Shown: positions 53,465 through 64,000 of the stretch, in pieces
Layout of the letters: the number at the start of each line of letters is the position of its first letter
Position numbering within the stretch: the stretch's first letter is position 1
Origin: Zopfochytrium polystomum
Taxonomy: Eukaryota; Chytridiomycota; Chytridiomycetes; Chytridiales; Chytridiaceae
NCBI GenBank assembly: GCA_025765615.1
Contig: JAIVFJ010000311.1
Span: forward strand, 1 to 64,000
Reading direction: 5' to 3'
DNA length: 64,000 nucleotides
The notes under the pieces: generated by a model
The model's database searches: none
What the model was told of the DNA's origin: nothing
The model's input: only the letters and a program-made list of their open reading frames with translations
Program-made: the position numbers and the translations under genes

Positions 53465-56400
53465 ATGGCTTCACCAGGTGGGGAGGCGGCGCGGGGTCGG
53501 TCGTCGCCGTACGACGTCGAAGTCACCAACGAGGAGACTGGGGTAGCCGTCGATCTCGCTTTGGAAGAGTCCGAGCTGAGCTACGCGGCCTTCATCGCGG
53601 CGATCGCCCACGCCTTCGAGCTCGACGACTCGTCGTCCAACGGCGCCGCCGGGGTCCCCCCGCTCGAGGGCTTCTCCGTGTTCTACTCTGGGAACAAGAA
53701 GCTGCACGATCGCTCCAACATCAAGGCCATCCTGAGCCGAGTCCAATCTTTCGTTTTGGTATGGTCCCCGACTTGAGCTCCAACTCGTCTGTCTTCACCC
53801 CGCCGTGGCCGCCTTGTGTGATGGTCGCTCTGTAAGTGTCTTAATGCGACTTTCGTTCAGAGACCAAAGGACTTCGCTCCGGCATCGTCCCCGCCCTCTT
53901 ACTGCACTGTTACCGGAGCACTCTTCCCCAAAACAGTCACCGTCGCCCTCGCCTTGAATCCGGATGCACCACCACTCCGTCAGCGGTTCCGAATCGGAGA
54001 GAAAGAATGTTCTCATCCGGACGACTTTCTCCGCGCCTTTTCGGAACGATTCCTCACCCCTTCGACGTTGGCAGCATCCGCCGCTATGAATGCGATACGT
54101 GAAGACCAGCTCAGGCTAGTTTCGGTCGACACTGCGGCGGGCAAAGAAAAGAGGCTGGTTGACGAGAACTCCTTAAAAACGGACGTTTTGAATGGTCTTT
54201 CTTTCATCGTGGAGCGCAAACCGGTGGAGGACACTTCTGATAGCCCCACTACACGAGCGGAACTTGAACCGCTATTGGACATCGGCAAGTCCTCGAATGT
54301 CTTTCGTGCAGTCCGTTCTTATTTCTTTGTCTTCAGCAAGCTCTTGGAAAGAGTGCGTGAAAAGCCCATGGGTGTGTGCGACGGGCCACTCAAACCACGA
54401 CTTTTTCCTCAGGTAAAGCGCCCGCCCGTCTGAAATCGGCTGGTTTACGACACTTCAACTCCTTCATTCCCTTCTTTTCTAAAAATTGGCTCAAAAACAC
54501 TTCAGTCACAGACAGTCGTCCGAGTCCTCGTTTGTCGAGACTGTGTTCTATCACGTTGCAAGCACTCTGCCCGGCTGTCATTCGTACTGGGACAGGAAAT
54601 GCATTCGGCCTGGCGAACGTTGGGTCTCCGACTTTATCACTGGTCTGAGCAACAGCAAAATCGCGGTGCTGTTTTGCTCGGAAGCTGCGCTTCAGAAAGT
54701 AAAGCAGGCAGACCTGTATCCGGACAATATGCTTCTCGAGGTATCCTTTTGCAGAATAAGAGGAATACTGTCAGTACGAGTCTGATCGTCTGTTGCTCTG
54801 GGTTTTGTGTAGTGGGAGCTTGCGCTCAAGCTCAGCGAACTGCCGGAATACCGCATTCAGTTGGCTTTAGTGCTTGTAGGACAAGAAACTGCGATGGTGG
54901 ACCCGGTGTCTGGTGTTTCGCAGCTCGTACTTCGGGATTTCAACTTGTTCAACCACAATCTTTTTCCTGACAACAAACATGCTCATCCACTGAGCCCAAA
55001 GGAACTCACGGTTCGGCAAGTGGTCAAACGTGTTTTGGATCTTCAGGGAATCAAAGGTGATCCGCGGCCCGGAAATTCGGACGAGTTGAGTCCTCTTCGG
55101 ATTTTTTTTCTTTTGTGTTTCGGTTGTCAGGTGAATGAATGACTGGCTCATGGGCGATGGAATATCGCAGGTTGATCACACGCCTCGAAAAGCTTCGAGC
55201 AAAGCTGGACAAGAGCCCTGACCAAATTACTGTTCTCTCCTCCTCCGAGACTTCGTCGGCGCTTCGCTCCTTGCGCCACTGGCTTACCCCCCTGGATGAG
55301 GACATGCGCGCTCAACGCCAAAACATCCTTCGCTCTTATGTGGAAGGAACGCGGCGATGGCTTCTCGATGACGTTGCAGAAGCAATGTTCGCAGACACTC
55401 GTCCCGAAGAACGCGTAACCTGGCTTCGCGGCAGTCCCGGGGTTGGAAAATCAGTGATGGCGGCACTCGTAGCCCGCGAGTACGAGAAACAAAATCAACT
55501 GGCCGCTATGTTCTTCTGCAAGCACGACGATGACAAGCGCCGAGACCCGCGGAGACTGATATGTACTCTCGCATACTTTCTCGCAGAGTGGAATGACACC
55601 TTTGCTGCGTCGCTGGTGGAGATAAAGGCAAAGCGCCCAGACCTGCTGTCGTGCCCGTTATCGGAGTTGTTTGACGAAATCGTCTGCAAACCGCTTTCCG
55701 GCTTGCACCCCGCCCCGACCCAGCCAATAGTTATCGTGGTGGACGCGCTGGACGAGTGTGGAACACTCGGAAAACGGGGCTTGGTTCTTGATGTGTTCGC
55801 CCGACAGTGCCGTGCCCTTCCTGCTTTCGTCAAGATGTTTGTCACCTCCCGCGAAGAGCCTGACATTGTTGCTGCCTTCAAGGGTCTGCTTCAAACAGAG
55901 CTCGCACCGACTGCTGAGCAGAACGTGGACGACCTGGAAATTTTCGTTTCAGAATTTCTGCGGGGCCACGCGTCGACAGCAGAAGCCGTCCAGAGCGGGC
56001 CGTCTTTGATCGTTGAAGCTGCGGAAGGCATTTTTGTCTGGGCAGTTTTGGCTTGCCAAGCGCTCGTCTCTGGCTCTGACGAAATCATTACACTGCCGAT
56101 GATCCATTCTGTGACGGAAAGTCATGGTATTGGGACAATGGACCACATCGCTGACACTGTAGCGTCGCCAACCTCGTCCTACGCGATACATCGAGCATCC
56201 TCCGAGATGGCGAAAATGGATGCCATATTCGATGCGACCTTCAATCGGCTCTTGCTTTCGTCTGAAACTTCAGACTCACTGTTCTCACGACTGGTCGCGA
56301 CACTCGCCATCGCCCGAGAACCGGCTTCAGCCCGCGACTGGGCTCGTATACTCGACGAGAACTACGACGAGCTCGCCTTTTGCGTGCGCCGATTGAAGAG

Positions 56401-59400
56401 CGTTCTTGTGATCGACCCAGACGACGGGAAAGTCCAATTCTTCCACAAGAGCATTGTCGACTACCTGGTCGATCCCACCCGATGTGGCGTGGAGGTACTG
56501 CAAATTTCACCGGAAAAAAGGCGAACGACGGCGGCTCTCCTGGCGTTGGGCTGTTTGAAAATCATGCGAAAGGTTTGTTTTTTTGTTTGTTTGACACCCC
56601 ACCTTTCAGAATCTGCACTTCTCAAAGAAAGTACATTTGTAGAGTCTTAAGTTCAATATCTGCGGGATGGCTGCGGACAAATTTTACGAACCGGTCGACT
56701 TTGAAGCATTGCGAAAGCAGATTCCCACTCATCTTCAATACGCGTGCCTTCACGCCGGCTCGTACCTCTCCGATGTCCTTCACTCAACGCCCAGCCCCGG
56801 CTCCGTCCAAACTGTTCCGGCCATTCTCTCGGCAATCGACGGAATCGCGCGGAACCACCTGACGCATTGGATGGAGCTGCTCTCATCGCTCCGTCGCTTT
56901 GACCAATTTGTGCCCGCAGTCACAAGCGTCCTCTCGTTCCACAAGTTCTTCTGTCCAAGGCCGCCCGCAGCCGCAGCAGTGTCCCTCGAGCCCTCCGACG
57001 CCAGCGCCCCCTCCACAGTCGCCGCCGCCGACGACGCAGACACCTCGCACCTCCTGTCCGACGCCTACCGCACCGCCCTCCTTTTCCACTCCCCGATCGC
57101 CACCCACCCGCTCCAGACCTACTTCTCCGCGGTCCCCGCCTCCCCGCTCCGCACCCCCTTCCGCTCCGCCTACCTGCCCCAGTCCCTCGCCATCCCCGCG
57201 ACCCTCCCGGACCCGCGCGCCGTCGTCATCCCCGACTTTCGCCTCGGCCTCGATCCCGACTGGACCGCTTGCTTCGCCGTCATGCTCGGGCACGCGTGGT
57301 CCGTCGTCCGCGTCGCATTCTCCCCCGACGGGACCGTCTTGGCGTCCGCGTCCGCTGATGGCACAGTGGTTCTTTGGAATGTTGCGACGGGTGAGGAAAC
57401 GGTTGCCGAAATTGCGGGCTGTTTTTTTTTTTTTGGATTTGCTTTGTTTTTATTTTTGGTGTTGCAACGGGATTGCAAAAAATTGATATCCAACTTTTTT
57501 TGGCGATGCTTACAGGGCAGCAGCTTAACGGCCTCAAGGGCCACAGCGCCGACGTGTTCTCCGTGGCCTTTTCTCCTGATGGTCGGACAATTCTCACAGC
57601 CTCCTGGGACTCTACAGCCAGGCTTTGGGATGCGGAGAACGGTGGGTTCAGAGCAAGCAAGCTCAGTGGCGTTGGAGTGGTTCGGGGGGCTGCGGCTTTG
57701 GATGTAGAGCCAGACTTTGCGTTCTGTCCTTAAACTCTTGCCATCATCTTACCCCCAACGATGCATTGAACTACTAGGTGAGGAGATTCAATGCTTCAAG
57801 GGCCACGCTACCTATGTGACTTCCGCGGCCTTCTCTCCCGACGCATCAACGATTGTCACGGGGTCCTGGGATAAAACTCTCCGGCTTTGGGAAACTGCTA
57901 CAGGTTCGATTTTGAGGGGATTTTGGCCTTTGATGCTTTTAATTAGGTTGTCTCTCACGATGTGGGTCACTTGGAAAACACCTCCCCCTCCTCCCCTACC
58001 TCCGCCGCCTCCTCCTCTGTCCTCCGTGCAAAAGGCCACCTCATCAAGACCATATCCGGACACGACGACTTCATCTGGTCCGTCACGTTCTCCCCCGACG
58101 GCCGCACGGTGGCGTCCGTTGCGCAAGGAACTCACGATCGGAGCGCTCGCGTCTGGGACGTGGAAACGGGTATGTTTTGCCCCCCACCTCGACCAATCTC
58201 ACCCTGTTCCCTGTTTTGCGCGGGGGGGTGGAATGAAATTATAGGAATCCAGGTGGCTCGCCTAGACAGGGAGCTCAGCTGGCGATCGCCCGTCACCTTT
58301 GGTTCTGACGGCCAAGATCTCATCTTGGCGACGATCGAAAAGACGATAATAATCTGGGACTTTACGAAAGGTGAAATGCGAGGCGTTTTGTTTTGAGGCC
58401 CTTGTGATTCTGATCAGTGCAAAAAACCCCGGTTTCGGTCCTGTGGTGTCTCTCTACTCAAGATGAGATAACCAAAACCCTCGTGGGGCACACGGATGAA
58501 ATCAGCAGTGTCAGTCTCGTTCCGGACGGCACGGGAAACACCCTCCTGTCCCTGGCCTACCACACTACGGCGCTCATCTGGGACATCAAGTTGGGTAAGC
58601 AATGAGGGTCCTTCGCTTTCAACCCCTCGTTCGCATCGCCCCTTTTAAGTCCAAAAAGATGTTTACTGATTTTAAGCGTTTTCAACCGCCACCGACTCTT
58701 TTTTTTGCTTTTCTTTTCAAGGGCGGCCCGTGAAGAAGTTGAGCGCTTTCGGTGGGGTAATGTTTGGGCTCGCGGTCTCGCGGGACGGCGTCGTCGCCCT
58801 TGGCTCAAGAGACCGCACTGTCCGCCTGTTCAACTTGAGCTTGGGTAAGCTGCGCTAACGGGCGATTACTTTTTAACCCTGGTTCCTTTGTGCAGCGGAA
58901 AGGCACGAAGACACTGCAACGACCGGTATGTTGAGTTGCCCTTATCCTTACGCTCCCTCTCCGTCCCATGGGCCCTTTCTCATTCTACCTCTTTCTCCAC
59001 GCCTTCTCGCGCTCGCACTGGTCTGATTTCTTCCAAAACAAACGGGACTTTACCCGCCCATGAAACTGGACCATTTCAGTCGGAGAATGCACTGCGCCAG
59101 CGCTTCCGCTGTACCACACCACCAGCATCGAAGCCCTTGCGTTCTCGACGGACCACACGCTCCTTGCGTCCGGTGACTCGGCCGGTTTTATCCGGCTTTG
59201 GGACGTCGAGTCTGGTGAGGGGGCCATTTTTACTTTGATCTCTCATCCACCCCCGCGTATCCAGCTGACCTACACTGTTTCTTTGTATTTTTTTTTTTCC
59301 TTCTTCATATTTTTTTTTTTCCTTCTTCATCTTTCTCTCCGCACCCCCACTGGAAAATCGAAAAAAACCTAAAAAGGACGCCATCTTTCCACCCTGACCG

Positions 59401-60810
59401 CCCACAGCCGAAAGCTTTACGACGTGCAGTTCTCCTTTGACGGAGAATGGCTGTTGTCCGGCTCGGTCGACAAGACGGCGAAAATGTGGCGCGTCGCTGA
59501 CAGTTGAGTTCACGCGGGCCTCCATTTCCACTGCCGGCTTGCTTGGCATTTCCCCCCCCTCCCTCAACTTTCACTTCATTCAAAAGGCCACCTGAAAGTC
59601 GAAGTACGCCACCAGAGCAGCGTGACAGCCACCACTCTGACGCGCGACAATAAGACGATGCTGACGGGCACGATCGGCACCGCAATCACCGCCTGGGACG
59701 TTGAAACCGGTGAGGGGAACTGAATTTTAATGAAAAAAGAGTTGCCAGCGTTTCTGACAAAGTTGCACCCGCAGGCGAGCCGCTCCGCAAGATCACGGGC
59801 CACCTGAGTACGGTGGGCGCGCTCGTCCTTTCGGCAGACGGCGGCACGCTCGCGTCCGTCGGGTACCCGGACGGCGTCGTTCACGTCTGGAACGCTCTGA
59901 CCGGTACAAAACATCGATGGCGATTTTTGCCCCTTCATCCCCCCACCTGTCCTTTACAACACTCTTTCTCCTGCGACATTTAAACTTTTTTTTTTTAATC
60001 AAAACAAACTTCCGGTTGTTTGCAGGCGCGCTCCTGTTTAAACTCCACGCGGACGCGGACGTCACCAGCATCTGGTTCTCGGACGACTCGCACGTTCTCT
60101 ACGCCGCAACCGCGACGGAGGAGTTCCAGTTTGAGTTTACAGAGCCAGGTGAAGCGGGCAAATGTTCCTTTTTTCTTGTTGTTTTGTTTTTGGCACGGAG
60201 CTTGCTTCGAAACAAGTAACACAAACCACATTAAAAAAAATTCAGTGAACGAATGGACCTCCGAGATGTTCCAAGACGCCGGACGGTAAGCTCTTTTTCT
60301 TTTATTTACCCATTCTCTTTTTTTGACGTTCGGTATCTGGATCACCCCACACACACACACACACACACATAAAACAACAAAAAAGGTCTGCTTCGTGGTC
60401 CATCGCGTCGTGGTTCGGTGGCAGCCGAAGCCCTGTGCCCCGTACGGTCGACGTGCGGCCAGTGGTGAGACGAAAGAGGTGAGCGACGCAAAACGGCACA
60501 AAACACGTGGTGGACATGAGCAGGGCGTTTGCTGCCTCCCCCCATTCCCCACCTTGCTTTTCCCCCCCCCCCCCCCCCCCCCCCCATTTCTGTTTGTTTC
60601 GCTTCGTTCTTTTTCAACCACTCACACACAACACGCGCACACAGAGACGTGTACCTCGACAGCGGCGGGTGGCTCGTGCACGAGACGCCGGGGCGCCCGG
60701 CCCGGCGGGTCTGGGTGGCGCCGGACCTTGCGGGCGAAGAGGCGCTCGTGCGCGGCGACGTGGTCGCGCTGGGCGCAAAGACGGGGCGCGTGTCGCTTAT
60801 CAAGTGGTGA
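53465..60810 (+). CDS. TIR-NACHT-WD40 NLR-like STAND protein, 1731 aa, 22 exons
   Basis: Model exons: 53465-53758, 53861-54305, 54337-54412, 54506-54740, 54813-55084, 55171-56572, 56652-57390, 57516-57641, 57778-57903, 58035-58169, 58245-58370, 58463-58594, 58722-58844, 58896-58925, 59080-59214, 59377-59502, 59587-59709, 59775-59903, 60026-60148, 60246-60285, 60386-60478, 60645-60810 (5196 nt, frame kept). Residues 1-265: two PB1/ubiquitin-like-looking segments ([40 protein letters not shown]). TIR from about 267: [63 protein letters not shown]: Walker A GSPGVGKS at 528-535, Walker B IVVDALDE around 632, VTSREEP sensor, then a helical region. WD40 propeller from about 1110, about 11 repeats ([20 protein letters not shown] type). 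STAND proteins of this plan act as NTP-switched oligomerising sensors; immune or self/non-self recognition is an inference. Least certain: the 31-nt intron 54306-54336, the 55085-55170 intron and the start of the 58463 exon. Confidence 0.83.
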
Positions 60811-61788
60811 AAAAGCGCGCAGGCGGGGAAGAGGTGGTCTTTTCCCCCCTTTTTGTTTTTCTTTTTTTCTTTTCTTCGCTTTCTTCTCAGCCTTGGCCTG
60901 CAGTGTTTTTTTTTTGTTGTAAAAGTAACGGACGGACGGACAAGCTTGGGCAAACAAACGACAGTTGGTTGTTGGTCTCACACGAACTTTTACCCTATCA
61001 TTGGCTGTGTGTGGCTGGGTAGGGGGGAGACAAACTCAATTGGGCGAGAAAAGAAAAAATTTTGCGTCCTGTTCTCTTTTTGCAATTTGCCCACCAATGG
61101 CAAAATGACGGCCCAAGTTCGTGACGTGAGGGTGCCCAAAAGGGGTAAGCAGTGGGGAGAGAGCGAGAGAGAGAGAGAGAGAGAGAGAAAGCACATCATG
61201 TGTTTGTCTGTCAGTTTTCTGAAGGGTGTTTTCTTCCGCCTTTTATTGTGGGGAAACCATTCATTGGTCGATACCCTGTGCTGCAGCCGTCATTCATCCA
61301 TATGCAGCCAACCCGCTCGCCCGGTCTGACAGACAGAAAATAGAGCGACCAACCCCGTCCTCCGTCGGTCCCGCCCCCCAAGCGGCACTGGCGGCACCAT
61401 ATTGCCTCCTTTCTTCCCCGTCGCCTTCCTCCACTGAAACACCCCCGCTCCCCCGCCCACACATCGCGCCGATAGTATTATGCAGCCCACCCCACCGTCG
61501 CCCACCCCACCCTTATGAACATGAACAATTGTTAGAAATGGGATCATTGAGTATTGAGAACCCGCATTCCAGCACTTTTTTGTGTGTTTGTGTGTGAGGA
61601 AGAGCAGTGCGTCACAGCAAGCACGCCTGGAGGTTTGAAGCAAGAAAAAAATTGCACATCCCAGGAACAACAAAAAAAGAGAAACGAAGTATGCAAATGA
61701 AAAAAGAGAGAGAAGGGCAGACAGACAGACAAACAGAAAGACAGGGACAGAATATGAGAGACAGAAATGAGAGGATGAGAGAGAAAGC

Positions 61789-61823
<35 letters not shown>

Positions 61824-61973
61824 AGAGTGAGAGAGAGAGAGAGGTTTTCTAGATTTGCTCCTTGGTTTTTTCGCATTTTGTTTGATTTTTCTTCTGGTCC
61901 GTTCCACCCCTCATCATCGTTAATCATCCTCATCCAACAACACCGCTTCACCTCTCTCTTCTCCTCCTGCAAA
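60811..61973. other. Intergenic region with GA tracts
   Basis: No gene is seen. GA tracts at about 61156-61190 and 61781-61842. The latter, followed by a T-rich stretch, is the proximal upstream region of the Ras-type gene. Confidence 0.55.
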
Positions 61974-63301
61974 ATGGCGAGCAAGCACTCGCGAGAATTC
62001 AAGCTAGTCGTGCTGGGGATTGGTGGCGTGGGCAAGGTAAGCAGAAGAAGAAGAAGAAGAATGAAGGAAGAGAGCGAGCGAGCGAGCGAGTTTCCCCGCG
62101 CGTGGATGGATTCAGATGCTGGCGGATGGGTGGGGTTGATGGTGGGGTCGGTGGCGACGTCGCAGGTCCAATCAATGGTTTGCTTGCACCGTCCGACCAC
62201 CCCTGGCTGGCTAACCCCCCCGCGATGCATTCGATGTTTCCTTTCCTTTGCCCTTGGGCTCACGTCGTCGGGAGAAGAGAGCGTCGAAGCTCCATGCTCC
62301 CGATCGCGTCTGGCAGCTGCCTTGCAGCTGCAATCTGCAATCTGGATTGTTTTCCCCATGCTCGGGCCTTCTTCTGTGAACGGCGGCGGACAAATCGCTA
62401 CCATCCTTCGCGCGTGTGCACACACGGTCCGTCTTTCAGCGTCACGCTTGCTCTGGCTTCTCGTTCGTCCGACGCAACGTTCAACTTTGGGTGGATACCG
62501 CCAACCATCCCTCGGATTCAACCCCTCAACCGTGTCTTCTTCTTTCCCGCAACACACAGACTCTGACCACTTTGCCCGTTCTTTCCTCCTCATCTCCAGT
62601 CCGCCCTCACGATCCAGTTCGCGCAGCGCCACTTTGTCGAGGAGTATGATCCCACCATCGAAGACAACTACCGTATGATAGTCACCCTCGACGCGCAAGA
62701 CATCATCCTCGACGTTCTCGACACGGCCGGCCAGGAAGAGTACGCCGCGATGCGAGACCAGTACATGCGCTCGGGCGACGGCTTCCTCCTCTGCTACTCC
62801 ATCACTTCCCGCGTGAGCTTTGAAGAAGTCTCGAAACTGTACGCCCGCATCCTCCGCGTCAAGGAGGTGGACTGGTTCCCCGTCGTCCTCGTCGCCACAA
62901 AAGCCGACCTCGCGTCCCTGCGCGCCGTCGACGTTGACGAAGGGATCGAGTGCGCCCGCCGGCTCCTCGGCAACGCCACCTTTGTCGAAACCTCCGCCCG
63001 CATCCGCGTTAACGTCGACGAGGCCTTTCTCGCCCTCGCCCGGACCGTCCGGGACTTTTCCCTCGCCAACGCGCCAAATACCGCGGCCGCGGGCGGCGGC
63101 GGCAGACGGAGACGACTGTCGAAGAACAGCGACGCCCTCCGGAACGACGCGGCGTCGCAAAAGAGCGGAAGGTTCAACTCGGGACGGAGAAGCGGGCAGG
63201 GCTTTGGCGGTGGCGGGCAGGAGATGCCGTTCAACCCGTACACAGGCAACGGCGGAGTCGGCCCTTCGGAGGACAAGAAGAAGAAATGCATCGTCATGTA
63301 G
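61974..63301 (+). CDS. Ras-type small GTPase with CAAX box, 254 aa
   Basis: Exons 61974-62036 and 62600-63301 (phase 0) with a 563-nt intron between the G1-motif codons GVGK and SALTIQF. Motifs: P-loop GIGGVGKS at 15-22, switch I effector region YDPTIEDNY at 37-45, switch II DTAGQEEY at 62-69, base-recognition TKAD at 121-124, ETSAR for the usual ETSAK. The C-terminus is a Gly/Arg/Ser-rich hypervariable tail with a polybasic KKKK before CIVM, a CAAX box ending in Met and therefore probably farnesylated. Expected at the plasma membrane in growth or cAMP/MAPK signalling. Two departures from Ras: Ile where Ras has Ala11 and Thr for Asn116 of NKxD. The effector loop identity argues for Ras rather than Rho or Rab. 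Confidence 0.93.
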
Positions 63302-64000
63302 ATTTGGAGAAGATACTAATGCAACCTCTGAGCACGACGCGGACCAACCTCATTCGCAAAACGCAACTACCCCCCTCCCAGCACCTTCCTAGTAATGGAT
63401 TCGACGCTTTCAACACGAAAAAAAACCACCCTCGCCGCGCGCCAACGCCACTATCGCCATATTTTGAATCATCAACTGACCCCCCCGAAACGAAAAAAAA
63501 AACTCCCCAAAAAATAACCGACACTATTTTCTGGGTGGTATCTCTCCTCCTTTTTTTCCCCCTATTCGCCTTTCGAACGGTCCTCTGGGAGGCTGGGGGG
63601 GAGACGGGTTCGTTCTGTCGTTGCCTGACCATTCTTTTCCTTCCTGTTTTTTTTTTGATCCCCGGTAAACAGTTTTACTATTCTATGATTAATCTGACAG
63701 TTTTGATGTGATATGGGATCCCACAGCGGCGCGAACGAAGGGAGCGAACGAACGTTCGCCCTTTCGGGGGTTGCCCGGCGCTCGTTTGTGGAAAGTTTTC
63801 TCTTCCTTACTCTTTTCTTTTTTTTTTTTTCTTTTTAATCTTCGCTTTGTTGTTTTTGTTTCCCCTCTTTTCTCGCAGCGTTCGCCTTGAGTTAAAAAAA
63901 CGAGGTACCTTTTTTTTTTCTCTCTTTTTTTCTTCTACTTGCGTTTGCTCGTCGTTGTTACTTTCTCGTCCGGGGGTCTTTCTTTTTGCAGATGGGGGTT
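63302..64000. other. Downstream region, no gene seen
   Basis: Probable 3' UTR of the Ras-type gene, then T-rich sequence to the window end. A GAACGAA-type short repeat with GCGAACG/CGTTCGC complementarity lies at about 63735-63765. If a further gene begins here, its coding part lies beyond the window. Confidence 0.5.

Noticed and set aside
1..64000. CRISPR array, bacterial operon or prokaryotic defence island
   Set aside because: Introns, chromovirus elements, an EF-hand PP2A subunit and a CAAX GTPase show eukaryotic nuclear DNA; no spaced direct repeats of CRISPR type were seen.

Overview
The window looks like eukaryotic nuclear DNA, most likely from an early-diverging (zoosporic-type) fungus; this assignment is an inference. 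Host genes are GC-rich with strong third-position GC and are interrupted by short introns (about 30-110 nt, GT...AG). The gene set fits a fungus: a HAL/NPR-type kinase, a Bmt2-type rRNA methyltransferase, a Tf1/sushi-like chromovirus and PIF- and IS630-like transposons. It also holds things usually missing from Dikarya, namely a PP2A B''-type subunit and a TIR-NACHT-WD40 receptor. No rRNA, convincing tRNA or CRISPR was found.

Layout. 0.2-2.6 kb: PIF/Harbinger-like DNA transposon with a frame-broken transposase (minus), a second ORF (plus) and extra internal copies of the terminal repeat. 3.3-8.2 kb: four-exon gene for a 1542-residue RS/RD-rich protein. 9.0-9.7 kb: a solo LTR (family 2) split by another solo LTR (family 1). 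11.3-14.3 kb: a tiny minus-strand two-exon candidate and an uncharacterised two-exon gene. 16.2-17.5 and 23.7-25.1 kb: two paralogous multi-pass membrane proteins. Between them (19.0-22.2 kb) lies a deleted chromovirus with intact 5-bp target duplications, apparently inside a decayed Copia-like fragment. 26.0-26.7 kb: decayed LTRs of both families. 27.7-31.3 kb: minus-strand low-complexity gene whose structure cannot be resolved. 32.4-38.7 kb: IS630/Tc1-like transposase pseudogene interrupted by a family-2 solo LTR and by a second deleted chromovirus. 39.5-44.4 kb: eight-exon PP2A B'' gene. 45.9-47.6 kb: Bmt2-like methyltransferase. 48.5-50.6 kb: HAL/NPR-like kinase. 53.5-60.8 kb: 22-exon gene for a 1731-residue TIR-NACHT-WD40 protein. 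62.0-63.3 kb: Ras-type GTPase with a CAAX box.

The two most interesting signals are: (a) the chromovirus LTRs, which carry long arrays of canonical heat-shock elements upstream of a TATA box and whose predicted RNA 5' end is complementary to the primer-binding site (Tf1-like self-priming); and (b) the TIR-NACHT-WD40 protein, an NLR-like architecture in which nearly every WD40 blade has its own phase-1 exon. Exon models were derived by hand from frame continuity and splice consensus. Boundaries are consistent modulo 3 unless stated otherwise, but none has been tested against transcripts.
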